A stretch of DNA of 64,000 bases from contig WGMK01000031.1 of NCBI GenBank assembly GCA_016125095.1, positions 1 through 64,000 on the forward strand, written 5' to 3'. The notes below the pieces were generated by a model. It did not search any database. It was given only the letters and a program-made list of their open reading frames with translations, and was not told where the DNA came from. The position numbers and the translations under genes are program-made. Position 1 is the first letter of the stretch. Every line of letters begins with the position of its first letter. This document shows positions 26,080 through 35,259 of this stretch, piece after piece. The stretch comes from Candidatus Hydrogenedens sp. (GTDB lineage Bacteria > Hydrogenedentota > Hydrogenedentia > Hydrogenedentales > JAEUWI01).

Positions 26080-26805
26080 ATGTGGTATTACGCAAGCGGT
26101 GGAACGCTGAGCGGGCCGCTTACCGAGGATGCGCTCACGCGCGCGGCGGAGGCCGGCTACGTGCAGGCGGACACCCCGGTGTGGCACCAGGGGCTGCCTG
26201 CGTGGCTGCCCTACGAGCGGAGCGCGGCAATCGTTACCGCAGAGCACACAACACGCTGCGCGGTGTGCGGACTGCAATACGCCAGCGACGACGTCTTGCA
26301 CTTTCAGGGCGACGCCGTATGCGCTGCGTGCAAGCCTGCTTTTTTTCAGCGCCTGCGCGAAACCGGCATCCCCTTCGGCACGCTGTCCTATGCGACTTTT
26401 GGCAAGCGGGCTTGGGCGAAGGTCGTCGACTGGTTCATTCAGATGCTCGCGACCGGCGCGGCGAACACGGTGCTCTACGGGCTGCTTGCGGCGCCCGGTT
26501 ATCAGGATCCCTTCGCGTTCTCGGCCGTCACGGGCTTCTCCTATCTCGCGAGCATCGGCGTGACGGCGGCGTACAACATCTATTTCCTCGGGGCCTACGG
26601 GGCTACGCCGGGTAAAATGGTCATGGGCATTCAGGTGGTGCGGCCCGACGGCGCGCCGCTTACCTATGGCCGTGCGACCGGGCGCTTCTTCGCCGAGATG
26701 ATTACCGGGTTCACCTTCTTCATCGGCTACCTGATGGCCGGGTTCGACAAGCAGCACCGCGCGCTGCATGACATGATCGCGGATACCCGCGTGGTGGACG
26801 CCTGA
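26080..26805 (+). CDS. GYF_2-zinc ribbon-RDD membrane protein
   Basis: Three modules in 241 aa. Residues 1-50 are a GYF_2 (DUF4339)-type domain (MWYYASGGTLSGPLTEDAL, then DTPVWHQGLPAWLPY). Residues 59-85 are a two-CxxC zinc ribbon (CAVC and CAAC). From about 105 there is an RDD domain with the family Arg-Asp region altered to KRAWAKVVDWFIQ, two to three TM helices, GATPGKMVMGIQVV and RALHDMIADTRVV. It is first in the operon and shares one base with the next gene's ATG. Its zinc ribbon resembles those in the second and fourth genes of the same operon. Confidence 0.82.
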   Translation: MWYYASGGTLSGPLTEDALTRAAEAGYVQADTPVWHQGLPAWLPYERSAAIVTAEHTTRCAVCGLQYASDDVLHFQGDAVCAACKPAFFQRLRETGIPFGTLSYATFGKRAWAKVVDWFIQMLATGAANTVLYGLLAAPGYQDPFAFSAVTGFSYLASIGVTAAYNIYFLGAYGATPGKMVMGIQVVRPDGAPLTYGRATGRFFAEMITGFTFFIGYLMAGFDKQHRALHDMIADTRVVDA

Positions 26806-27401
26806 TGGCCGCCGCCACGGCTGTAGTCGCGTGTGGACGCTGCGGCACGGAGAATCCGATGCCGCTCTCCGGTACGGAATCGGCGATGCAGTGCGGAAAG
26901 TGCGGCAGCGAGGTCCGCGTGCTGGCGTTTCCCGCGCTGGTGTGCGATGCCGCCCCGCCGCCGCCCGCGCCGCCGGTGGTCGCGGATGAGAGCGCCTGCT
27001 TCTACCACCCGGCCAAGCAGGCCAGCGAGGTGTGCTCCGGTTGCGGCAGATTCCTCTGCTCGCTATGCGAAGTCGACTATCGCGGCAGGCCCCTGTGTAC
27101 CTCCTGCATCGAATCGGGCCGCGCGGAGGAGCCCCCTTTCCGCAGCCGCTACATCCACTACGACGCGGTCGCGCTGGCGATGGTCCTGCTTCCGATCATT
27201 CCGCCGCTGACCTATTTCTCTTTCATTTTCGCCCCGGCGGGCATCTTCCTCGCGATCTACTATTGGCGCGAACCGATGAGCATTCTGCCGCGGCGCCGGT
27301 GGCGCGCGCTGGTGGCGATCGGACTGGGCGCGTTCCTGTTGATCTCCTGGGTGATATTACTGGCCATGATGATCATGGCCGTCATGGGGATTTCGTGGTG
27401 A
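26805..27401 (+). CDS. B-box-type zinc-binding membrane protein
   Basis: 198 aa. An N-terminal zinc ribbon (CGRC and CGKC, about residues 10-35) is followed by a Pro-rich linker and a B-box-like finger starting CFYHPAKQASEVCSGCGRF, with further CSLC and CTSC pairs (about residues 66-102). Two or three TM helices follow (about 122-190). Small bacterial B-box proteins often precede TM domains; no function is established to my knowledge. It shares one base (TGATG) with the genes on each side. Confidence 0.72.
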   Translation: MAAATAVVACGRCGTENPMPLSGTESAMQCGKCGSEVRVLAFPALVCDAAPPPPAPPVVADESACFYHPAKQASEVCSGCGRFLCSLCEVDYRGRPLCTSCIESGRAEEPPFRSRYIHYDAVALAMVLLPIIPPLTYFSFIFAPAGIFLAIYYWREPMSILPRRRWRALVAIGLGAFLLISWVILLAMMIMAVMGISW

Positions 27402-28564
27402 TGAACGAAACCTACGAGAAGCTGCCGGGCGGCTATTTCATGGGCGGCTTCCTGGCAGGCAGGCAGCGCGGGCAGTTGTGGCTGGGCAGCGATCATCTAC
27501 TCCATTTGCGGCTATCGGCTTATTCGGAAGAAGCGCGTCGGATTTTCCTGCGGGATATCGAGTTGATTACCGTATCGCCCTCGCGAGACCGTGCGATAGG
27601 AACGGCCATTATGCTCTGCATGGTTGCCGCACCGAGTTTACTTCTATTCGGGTTAGCCTTAGGAATTGGTATCGAGCAACCGAGCGGAGCGTTTTTCATG
27701 GCATTCGCTACGGCGTTGTCCGGTGGTGGTATCGGTTACAACGTATGGTTCTGGCTACAAGGCCCCATCGGCCGGGTGCATGTCCACACGCGGGTGAACC
27801 GCGAGGAACTGCTGGCGCTGCGCTACCTGCGCAAGGCCGATGCCGCGCTCGAGATTCTGCTGCCGAAGATCGCCGAGGCGCAGGGCCGGCTCGAGGAGAC
27901 GCCCGCCCTGCAACAGGCCGTGGGCGCTTTCGTGCCCGCGCGTTCGGGCGCCCTTCGGGTGCAGCGCGCCGCGTCGGAGAAGCCCGTGTTCCAACCGGGT
28001 CTGCACTACCTGTTCTTCGGCTACGTGATCCTGGGCGAAGTGTTCGGCGTCGGGGAAATGCTGGCGCCTGATTCCTTGCTCGGAATGATTGGCGGCTACT
28101 ACTTGCTGGCCTACGCGCCGATCGCATGTGTCGCGATTGCGCGGCAGCACCGTACGAACAGCGCGAAATTCATCCGCTACACCACGTGGGGTATCGTCGC
28201 CCTGCAGTCGATTCAATTGATCATCACGGCCGCGGTCGCCTTTTCTATCAGCTTCAACAATCCCTACGAAGCCACCGACTCGAGCCAGGTCATCGCGGTG
28301 ATCAACTCGAGCGCCTGGGGACAGGCCCTTACACTCGGCTTCGCCGCGATGCTCAGCGTGCTGTCCTTGCTCGGCATTCTCGAATTGCGCCGCGGCGGAC
28401 AAGAGCCCCCCACCAAGGCTTCCCATTCCGCCGCCCTGGACCCTCCGCCGCTGTTTCCGGCGGGCGCATGGGCCGAACTGGAGCCGCTTGCTGGAGAGCC
28501 CGTGGAAGCGGTAGAGACGGCCCCCGAAATGCCAGCCGCGGAGCGTGACGAGAGTCAGCCGTGA
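27401..28564 (+). CDS. Six-TM membrane protein of unknown function
   Basis: 387 aa starting MNETYEKLPGGYF. After a 60-residue cytoplasmic-looking N-terminus that resembles a small PH-like beta domain (QLWLGSDHLLHLRL, FLRDIELITV) come two TM helices (about 65-110), a helical cytosolic insert with LRYLRKADAALEILLPKIAEAQ, and four more TM helices (about 208-345). The C-terminal tail is acidic and proline-rich. ATG 27401 overlaps the preceding stop; a longer frame upstream is not plausible. The 3' end overlaps the next gene by four bases. Confidence 0.65.
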   Translation: MNETYEKLPGGYFMGGFLAGRQRGQLWLGSDHLLHLRLSAYSEEARRIFLRDIELITVSPSRDRAIGTAIMLCMVAAPSLLLFGLALGIGIEQPSGAFFMAFATALSGGGIGYNVWFWLQGPIGRVHVHTRVNREELLALRYLRKADAALEILLPKIAEAQGRLEETPALQQAVGAFVPARSGALRVQRAASEKPVFQPGLHYLFFGYVILGEVFGVGEMLAPDSLLGMIGGYYLLAYAPIACVAIARQHRTNSAKFIRYTTWGIVALQSIQLIITAAVAFSISFNNPYEATDSSQVIAVINSSAWGQALTLGFAAMLSVLSLLGILELRRGGQEPPTKASHSAALDPPPLFPAGAWAELEPLAGEPVEAVETAPEMPAAERDESQP

Positions 28565-28893
28565 ACGAGGCCCTGACACAGAAGCGCTGCTTTAACCACG
28601 GCACGCGCGAGGCGGCGGCGCGGTGTCCTGCGTGCGAGCGGTACTTCTGCCGCGAGTGCGTGACCGAGCACGAGGGCCAGGTGCTGTGTGTCAGCTGCCT
28701 GGCGAAGGCCGCGCCGGAGAATACCGCCCAGCGAGGCTCGCGGCTGGGCGGCGTGGTCTTGCTGCTGCAGTCCGTTGCCGCTATCGTGGTGCTCTGGATG
28801 GTGTTTTTCGGCCTGGGACGCATGATGCTCTCGATTCCCAACGAATACCACGAATCGGTCGTGACCCAGCCCTACTACATCGAGGACGAGTAA
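28561..28893 (+). CDS. Small B-box zinc-finger membrane protein
   Basis: 110 aa. The B-box finger starts CFNHGTREAAARCPACERYF and continues CRECVTEHEG and CVSC (residues about 10-48), then a single TM helix (about 63-88) and a short tail. GTG 28561 overlaps the stop of the previous gene (GTGA). It is a paralogue of the second gene's finger, so this operon holds two membrane-anchored B-box proteins. Confidence 0.72.
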   Translation: MNEALTQKRCFNHGTREAAARCPACERYFCRECVTEHEGQVLCVSCLAKAAPENTAQRGSRLGGVVLLLQSVAAIVVLWMVFFGLGRMMLSIPNEYHESVVTQPYYIEDE

Positions 28894-28895
28894 GC

Positions 28896-30662
28896 GTGGC
28901 GGCGCGCGACAAGGCCGCCGCGTCCTCGGCCGTACAGCTGGCCGAGGAGGTCTATGCGCTGCTGCGCGGCGAAGCGGGCTGGAATCTGGTGTGGTACTAC
29001 ATCGGCGCGCTGCCCTTCGTGCTGGCGATGATGCTGTTCGCCGTGGATATTGCGCGTCATCCCTACGCCGATTTGCATATCGCACCGGGCGCCCTCGGGC
29101 TGGCCCTGCTCTATTGCTGGATGCGCGGCTGGCAATCGCTGTTTTCCGAACGCATGCTGGCGGCGGTTTCCGGCGAGCCCGCCGCGCCGCTCAGCGTCCG
29201 CCGCTTCGTTCGCATGGCCGTGCGGCAAGCCTTTGTGCATGCGCTCGGCATGCTGATGCTCCCGATATCCCTGTTCTTCCTCATTCCCTTCGGCTTCGTC
29301 TATGCCTCGCTGCAGCAATTCACCGTGCTCGAGAATGGCACCGCGCCGTCGCTGCGGCCCGCGCTGCGCGAGGCGCGGCAACTGAGCTTCTATGCCGCCG
29401 GCCAGAATCACCTGCTCATCTGGCTGCTCAGTCCGTACCTGTTTCTGCTGAATGCCATCCTCTACCTGGCGGGTTTCGCCGCGCTGGAGGCCGCCGCGCC
29501 TGATTTCACCGAGCCGATGCTGATGGGGGCCGCGACTGTCTGGGGTATCGTCCTGTCGCTCGCCAGCCCGGTGGGCCTGGTCGTCGCGCTGAATATCGGC
29601 ATGCTGATGTTCCTCGTGCCGGCGCTGCTTCAGGTCCTGTTTGGCATCGATACGCCCTTTACCGACGGCACGCTCAGCTTCGGCATGCCGGTCTACGTGT
29701 TGTGCGTCGGCGCGACCTATCTGGTGCTCGACCCGGCCATCAAAACCGCGTATGTCTTGCGGGTGTTCTACGGCCGCGCGCGCAGCACCGGCGCTGACTT
29801 GCGCACGCGCTTCGAGCGCATCGTCTCGGGCGCGTTGGCGGCAGCGCTGCTGCTCACCCTTTTTGCGCCGGCGCCGGCCTACGCGCAGGATGCTGCGGTC
29901 GCGCCAGCCTCGCTCAACCAGGCCCTCGACGAAGAACTGGAGGATTCGGCCTACGTTTGGCGCAATCCGCGCGAGCAGGCCATGGAGGCGTCCGAGTCTG
30001 CGCTGGTGACGGCCATGCGCAGCGTGGCCGACGCCCTGCGCAAGGCCCTGGACTGGTGCTTCGAGAAGATTTCCGACGCGTGGCAGGCCATCGAGGACTT
30101 CTTCGATTCCCTGCGTCCGGAGAAGAAGGCCGGGGCCGACGAGGAGCGCGAGGGCTGGATGGTCTCGACCAGCCGCTGGGTTCGGGGCCTGCTCGTGCTG
30201 TTCACCGTGGCCTTGTTGGTGGTGCTGGGCGTTCTCGTCTACCGTACGGCGCTCAAGTCGCGGAAGCCGGACGCCGAGGCCGAGGTATTCGCCGCGCCGC
30301 CGCCCGAGGTGGACCTGCACGACGAGACCACCACGGCCGATGCCCTGCCCGAGGACGAGTGGCTGAAGATGGCGCGCGAGTTGCAGCTGCGCGGCGAGAC
30401 GCGCCTCGCCGTGCGCGCGCTTTTTCTCGGCATGCTGGCGGCCCTGGCACAGCGCGATCTCATCCGTGTGGCGCGCGGCAAATCGGATCTGGAATACCAG
30501 CGCGAAGTGGCACGCTACGCGCACGAGAAGCCTGAGCTCCTTCGCGCATTCAGCGAAGGCATGGCGTCGTACGAGGCGGTGTGGTATGGCACGCACGAGA
30601 CGACGGACGCGCTCTATCAGCACATGATTGCGCATCAGCGCCAGGTGGCGGGCCGTGGGTAG
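28896..30662 (+). CDS. Polytopic DUF4129-domain protein
   Basis: 588 aa. The first 300 residues are a membrane domain with about six helices. An internal hydrophobic stretch at about 310-331 ends APAPAYAQDAA, which looks exactly like a signal-peptide cleavage region although it is internal. Then come an amphipathic segment, a TM helix (about 432-452) and a C-terminal DUF4129 domain (RLAVRALFLGMLAALAQRDL, then RAFSEGMASYEAVWYG), the domain also found at the end of TgpA-type transglutaminases. GTG 28896 follows the previous stop by two bases. The position before DUF4350 and moxR is the family's usual context. Confidence 0.78.
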   Translation: MAARDKAAASSAVQLAEEVYALLRGEAGWNLVWYYIGALPFVLAMMLFAVDIARHPYADLHIAPGALGLALLYCWMRGWQSLFSERMLAAVSGEPAAPLSVRRFVRMAVRQAFVHALGMLMLPISLFFLIPFGFVYASLQQFTVLENGTAPSLRPALREARQLSFYAAGQNHLLIWLLSPYLFLLNAILYLAGFAALEAAAPDFTEPMLMGAATVWGIVLSLASPVGLVVALNIGMLMFLVPALLQVLFGIDTPFTDGTLSFGMPVYVLCVGATYLVLDPAIKTAYVLRVFYGRARSTGADLRTRFERIVSGALAAALLLTLFAPAPAYAQDAAVAPASLNQALDEELEDSAYVWRNPREQAMEASESALVTAMRSVADALRKALDWCFEKISDAWQAIEDFFDSLRPEKKAGADEEREGWMVSTSRWVRGLLVLFTVALLVVLGVLVYRTALKSRKPDAEAEVFAAPPPEVDLHDETTTADALPEDEWLKMARELQLRGETRLAVRALFLGMLAALAQRDLIRVARGKSDLEYQREVARYAHEKPELLRAFSEGMASYEAVWYGTHETTDALYQHMIAHQRQVAGRG

Positions 30663-31926
30663 GCCGGGGCCCCTGACCCGCCTCGTGGCGGGCGCGCTCG
30701 CGCTGACCGCGTTTTACGCCGCGCTGCAATTCTTCATGGGCTACGCGGATCAGGGCAATGAACTGCCGTACTACTCTTCGCGCCGTTCGGATCCCCTGGG
30801 CACGCGCGCGCTGTACGGCGCCTTCGAGCGTGTCGATGGGCTGAAGGTATCGCGCAACAACCTGCCGCTGACCGCCTGGACGCCGCCGCCGGGGGCCACG
30901 CTTATCGTGCAGGGCGCGGCCGTGTCGCCCGATCCGCTCAACATGATCGAGCTGACCGAGCGCTGGGTGAATGAGGGCGGGCGGCTGGTCATCGCGCACT
31001 ATCCTTATCGCGACAACATGATGCTGTGGTACCGGTTCGAGGAAGACGAGACGGAGGGGGAAGCGGACGGCGAGGGTGAGGACGCGCCGCCGGAGCCCGC
31101 CGCCGATGCGGAGGGCGAAACCGAGGGGGCAGAGGCGGACGAGGACGAGAGAACTTCCAAGGAGCGCTGGGCCGACAGCGTGAACGGCGTCTGGATAGAC
31201 GAGCGCTGGGGCTTCACCTACCGCGTAAACGACGAGGTCAAGGATGTCCGACAGGCATTCAGCACCGTGGAGTACGCCCAGCTGCCGGAATCGGTCGCGT
31301 GGTGGAGCGGCCTCTACTTCGAGGAGCCGGACGAAAACTGGCAAGTCGTGTTCAACTGCGAAGACCACCCCGTGATTATCGAGCGGCCCTGGGGTCAGGG
31401 CAGCATCGTGATCTGCAGCGACACGTATTTCATGAGCAACGAGGCCATGAAGAAGGACCGCCACCCCGAGCTGCTTGCGTGGCTGGCGGGGGACTCCGAC
31501 ACGATTATCTTCGACGAGGCGCACCTGGGCCTCGAGCAGGCGCCCGGCGTGGCGGGACTCCTTCGGCGGTTCCGCTTCGAGGGCATCGTACTCGCCTTTA
31601 TTGTCTGCGGCGCGTTGTTGGCCTGGCAGGGCATGAGCAGCCTGCTGCCCCGGCGCGACCGCGTGCGCGACGACGACCGCCACGAGCGCGGACGGGAAGC
31701 GACGGCCGGACTCGAGGCGCTGCTGCGGCGGAGCGTGCCGCGTGCCGGACTCTTGTCGCAGTGCCTGCAGGAATACGAAGCCACCCTCGACCCCGGATCG
31801 CCCAAGCGCAGTCGCGCCGCGCGTGCCCGGGACCTGGCGCGCCATGCGGAATCCCCCGGCATGACGCAGGAAGAACTGGTCAACACGTATCGCCGTATCC
31901 GCGCGGTACTATCGGAGAGAGACTAA
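30655..31926 (+). CDS. DUF4350-domain membrane protein
   Basis: 423 aa with an N-terminal TM (about 10-27), an extracytoplasmic region and a second TM at about 305-325, then a cytosolic tail. The middle starts like DUF4350 (YYSSRRSDPLGTRALYGAFE, then LIVQGAAVSPDPLNMIELTERWVNEGGRLVIAHY), resembling a Rossmann-like glutamine-amidotransferase fold. A 35-residue Glu/Asp-rich insertion (about 131-166) is unusual. GTG 30655 overlaps the DUF4129 gene by eight bases; TAATG links it to moxR. Confidence 0.8.
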   Translation: MGRPGPLTRLVAGALALTAFYAALQFFMGYADQGNELPYYSSRRSDPLGTRALYGAFERVDGLKVSRNNLPLTAWTPPPGATLIVQGAAVSPDPLNMIELTERWVNEGGRLVIAHYPYRDNMMLWYRFEEDETEGEADGEGEDAPPEPAADAEGETEGAEADEDERTSKERWADSVNGVWIDERWGFTYRVNDEVKDVRQAFSTVEYAQLPESVAWWSGLYFEEPDENWQVVFNCEDHPVIIERPWGQGSIVICSDTYFMSNEAMKKDRHPELLAWLAGDSDTIIFDEAHLGLEQAPGVAGLLRRFRFEGIVLAFIVCGALLAWQGMSSLLPRRDRVRDDDRHERGREATAGLEALLRRSVPRAGLLSQCLQEYEATLDPGSPKRSRAARARDLARHAESPGMTQEELVNTYRRIRAVLSERD

Positions 31927-32894
31927 TGGCAGCAGAGAATCTCGACTACCTCAAGGACGTGCTCGCGCGCACCCGCGGCGAAGTGGGCAAGGTCATCATC
32001 GGCCAGGAAGACGCGATCAGTATGGCGCTCATCGCCATCATGACCGGGCAGCACGCGCTTATCGAGGGCGTGCCCGGCGTGGCGAAGACGCTGCTGGTGC
32101 GCGCGTTGGCCCGGGCGCTGGGCTGCGAATTCAACCGCATCCAGTTCACGCCCGACCTGATGCCGGCGGATATCACCGGCACGAACGTGTTCAACCTGCG
32201 CGACAATGAGTTTAAGCTGGTGCGCGGTCCGATCTTCACCGAGTTCCTGCTGGCGGACGAAATCAATCGCGCACCCGCCAAGACGCAATCGGCCCTGTTG
32301 CAGGCCATGCAGGAACGTTGCGTGACCATCGACCGCGACACGCACACGCTTTCGCCGAACTTTACGGTGTTTGCCACCCAGAACCCGATCGAATACGAGG
32401 GCACCTATCCGCTTCCCGAGGCGCAGAAGGACCGCTTTCTCTTCAAGATCCGCATGGGGTATCCCTCGCGCGAACACGAGACCGGGCTGGCGCTACGCAT
32501 GCTCGGCTGCGACGCGCCCGAGGCTGTGCTCGAACGCCATGCCGTACAGCCGGTGCTGTCGGCGGGCGAACTCGAGCGCGTCCGCGGCATCTTCCAGGCG
32601 GTCACCGTGCGCGAAGAACTCGTGAGCTACATGGTCGATATCGTGCGCACAACGCGCGAGGAAGACATGATTCTCGTGGGCGCCGGACCGCGCGCCACCC
32701 AGGCGCTACTGCTTTCCAGCCGCGCCCATGCAGCCCTCGCCGCCCGTGATTTCGTGACGCCGGACGATGTGAAGGCGGTCGCCCCGGCGGTGCTCGAGCA
32801 TCGCATCGTACTACGGCCGGAAAGCGAAATCGAGGGCGTGACCGTCGGAGAGGCCGTGGCCCGCGTACTGCAGGGAGTCGCCGTGCCGCGATGA
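31926..32894 (+). CDS. MoxR-family AAA+ ATPase
   Basis: 322 aa, normal length. Walker A is EGVPGVAKT (about residues 47-55), followed by FTPDLMPADITGTNVF, Walker B LLADEINRAPAKTQSALLQAMQE, sensor 1 FATQNPIEYEGTYPLPEAQKDRF and the C-terminal lid. MoxR ATPases act as chaperones with DUF58 partners, often activating metal- or VWA-containing proteins; the DUF58 gene is next, overlapping by four bases. GGAGAG precedes ATG 31926. Confidence 0.94.
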   Translation: MAAENLDYLKDVLARTRGEVGKVIIGQEDAISMALIAIMTGQHALIEGVPGVAKTLLVRALARALGCEFNRIQFTPDLMPADITGTNVFNLRDNEFKLVRGPIFTEFLLADEINRAPAKTQSALLQAMQERCVTIDRDTHTLSPNFTVFATQNPIEYEGTYPLPEAQKDRFLFKIRMGYPSREHETGLALRMLGCDAPEAVLERHAVQPVLSAGELERVRGIFQAVTVREELVSYMVDIVRTTREEDMILVGAGPRATQALLLSSRAHAALAARDFVTPDDVKAVAPAVLEHRIVLRPESEIEGVTVGEAVARVLQGVAVPR

Positions 32895-34243
32895 TCGCGC
32901 CCACCTACAGATTGGCGCTCTTGGCCGCGCTTATTGGCGTGCCTGCCGGCTTGGGTTATGCCGCTGCGGGCGACGGCCTCGTGTTGGGCGGTTTCATCGC
33001 CCTGATCGGCGTGCTGTTCGCGCTGCTCGACGCGATTCTCGCGCCGCGGCGGCTCGAGGGCGTCCGATTCTCGCTGCCCGAGGTTGCACGGCTGACCGTG
33101 GAGCGCGAGGGCGAAATCGAGATCGGCTTTACGAAACCGACACAGGCGGGCGGCCGCGTGCGCATCGGGCTCGACCTGCCTGACGCCATCATTCCCGAGC
33201 GTGAAACGAATCTCGTGCCGCTGCCCGAGGGGGAATCGGGGCGGATTGTGTGGCCCTGCAAGGCCGGCGTCCGCGGACAATACGGGCTCGCCGGCGTGTA
33301 TGCGGAATGTACCTCGCCCGGAGGCCTGTGGCATTGGCGCAAGATGGATGCGAGCCCCTGCGAGGTGCGCGTGTATCCCAACCTGATGCGCGAGAAGAGC
33401 GGCCTGGCTGCGCTGTTTCTCAATCGCGGCGGACTCGGTGCGCATGCGCAGCGGCAGGTGGGCAAGGGACGCGAGTTCGAGAAACTGCGCGAATATCAGC
33501 CGGGCGACAGCTTCGAGGATATCCATTGGCGCGCCACGGCCAAGCGCGGCTTTCCGGTCACCAAGGAATTCCAGATCGAGCGCACGCAGGAAGTGTATGT
33601 GGTGCTGGACGCCTCGCGCCTGAGCGCCCGCGAAACCGATGCGGCCGATGTGAGCATCGGCGGCGGCCCCGGCGCCATCGTCACGCACCTGGAGCGCTTC
33701 ATCACCAGCGCCTTGATTCTTGGCATGGTCGCCGAAAAGCAGCACGACCGCTTCGGGCTCTGCGTGTTCAGCGACGAAGTGGAGACCTTCGTTCGCGCGG
33801 AATCCGGCGTGGCGCATCATCGCCGCCTGCGCGATGCGCTCTACGCCCAGCAGGCGCGACGCGTAAATCCGGACTTTTCCGAGGTGTGCACCTTTCTTCG
33901 CATGCGGCTGCGCCAGCGGGCCTTGGTGCTCTTCCTCACGCATCTGGACGACGAGGCGCTGTCGGAGCAGTTCCTCCACGATGTGCAGGTACTCTCGCGC
34001 AAGCACATCGTGATGGTGACGGTGCTCAATACACCCGGTGCCGCGCCCGTGTTCGGCGCGGACACAGACAGCGAGGACGGCGTATACCGCGCGCTCGCCG
34101 CGCACCTGCGCTGGCAGAAGCTGCGCGAGACCCAGCGCGCGCTGCGGCGGCGGGGCGTCAACCTCGCCTTCGCCGACCACGCCACGCTCTGCCCCGATCT
34201 GGTGACGCAATACATGAACGTCCGGCGGAGGCAGCTGCTGTGA
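32891..34243 (+). CDS. DUF58 (VWA-like) membrane protein
   Basis: 450 aa. Two N-terminal TM helices (about 7-50), a beta-rich region, then the DUF58 hallmark LREYQPGDSFEDIHWRATAKRG (about residues 197-218), followed by a VWA-like domain VVLDASRLS with the MIDAS start DxSxxS partly replaced (DASRLSA). Expected partner of the upstream MoxR ATPase. It overlaps its neighbours by four bases on both sides. Confidence 0.9.
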   Translation: MIAPTYRLALLAALIGVPAGLGYAAAGDGLVLGGFIALIGVLFALLDAILAPRRLEGVRFSLPEVARLTVEREGEIEIGFTKPTQAGGRVRIGLDLPDAIIPERETNLVPLPEGESGRIVWPCKAGVRGQYGLAGVYAECTSPGGLWHWRKMDASPCEVRVYPNLMREKSGLAALFLNRGGLGAHAQRQVGKGREFEKLREYQPGDSFEDIHWRATAKRGFPVTKEFQIERTQEVYVVLDASRLSARETDAADVSIGGGPGAIVTHLERFITSALILGMVAEKQHDRFGLCVFSDEVETFVRAESGVAHHRRLRDALYAQQARRVNPDFSEVCTFLRMRLRQRALVLFLTHLDDEALSEQFLHDVQVLSRKHIVMVTVLNTPGAAPVFGADTDSEDGVYRALAAHLRWQKLRETQRALRRRGVNLAFADHATLCPDLVTQYMNVRRRQLL

Positions 34244-35259
34244 TCGTCGACATCGAACGCTTCGTGGAAAATGAGACGCCCTATTGGCGGGAGCTCGAGG
34301 GCATGCTCGACAGCCTGGAGCGGGATTCGGGCGCGGTGCTGCATCTGGACGAGGCGCGCCGGCTGCACTACCTGTATCAACGCGCATCGTCCGCGCTGGC
34401 GCGGGTGAACCATATGGCACTCGCGCCGCAATTGCGCGAGACGCTCGAGCCACTGGTCACGCGGGCGTACACCGAAATCCACCAGGGCCGCCGTCAGGCC
34501 CAGCGGCTCGCGCCGTTCCATTGGTTTTTCGCCGTGTTCCCGCAGACCTTCCGTCGGCAGGGCTGGGCGTTCTGGCTGGCGCTCGGCGCCACGCTGGCGG
34601 GGTGCGCGTTCGGCGTGGCGGCTCTCGCGCTCGACCCCGATGTGAAGCCCTACATCATGCCGTTTCCGCATTTGCTGGGCGATCCATCCGACCGTGTGGC
34701 GGAGGAAGAGCAAGCCGAACTCGACGACCGCGCGGGTTCGCACGCGCCTTTTGCCGCGATGCTGATGACGCACAACACCAAGGTGTCGATGATGACCCTA
34801 GCGCTGGGCGTCACCTTCGGCATCGGCACGCTCTGCATGTTGTTTTACAACGGCGTCATCCTTGGGGCGGTGGCCTTCGACTACATCCGCGCGGGTGAGG
34901 GCGTGTTTCTTTCCGGCTGGCTGCTGCCGCATGGGTCGGTGGAGATACCCGCGATTATTCTCGCGGGGCAGGCGGGGCTGGTGCTGGGACGCACGCTCAT
35001 CGGCTGGGGCACCTCGGATAACCTACGCTCGCGCCTGCGCAAGAGCCGCCCCGACATTGTCACGCTTATCTTCGGCGCGGCCATCGTGCTGATCTGGGCC
35101 GGCATCGTCGAATCCTTTTTCTCGCAGTATCACGAGCCCGTCGTACCGTATGCCGTCAAGATCCTGTTCGGCACCGTGCAGCTGGTCGTGTTCTACCTGT
35201 TCCTCGGCCTGGCGGGTCGCGGCATCGGCCTGCGCTGGCTGCGGAGAGACGCCCCATGA
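34240..35259 (+). CDS. SpoIIM/DUF95-family membrane protein
   Basis: 339 aa. A helical N-terminal region (about 1-100, WRELEGMLDSLERDSG, then LHYLYQRASSALARV) precedes five or six TM helices, with the family block LMTHNTKVSMMTLALGVTFGIGT and GVILGAVAFDYIRAGEGVFLSGWLLPHGSVEIPAIILAGQAGL. SpoIIM-like proteins are common partners of MoxR/DUF58/RDD genes in non-sporulating bacteria, so sporulation is not implied. GTG 34240 overlaps the DUF58 stop (GTGA). Confidence 0.9.
   Translation: MIVDIERFVENETPYWRELEGMLDSLERDSGAVLHLDEARRLHYLYQRASSALARVNHMALAPQLRETLEPLVTRAYTEIHQGRRQAQRLAPFHWFFAVFPQTFRRQGWAFWLALGATLAGCAFGVAALALDPDVKPYIMPFPHLLGDPSDRVAEEEQAELDDRAGSHAPFAAMLMTHNTKVSMMTLALGVTFGIGTLCMLFYNGVILGAVAFDYIRAGEGVFLSGWLLPHGSVEIPAIILAGQAGLVLGRTLIGWGTSDNLRSRLRKSRPDIVTLIFGAAIVLIWAGIVESFFSQYHEPVVPYAVKILFGTVQLVVFYLFLGLAGRGIGLRWLRRDAP

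Noticed and set aside
34240..35259. SpoIIM homologue as evidence of sporulation
   Set aside because: SpoIIM/DUF95 proteins commonly accompany MoxR/DUF58/RDD genes in non-spore-formers; no other sporulation gene is present.
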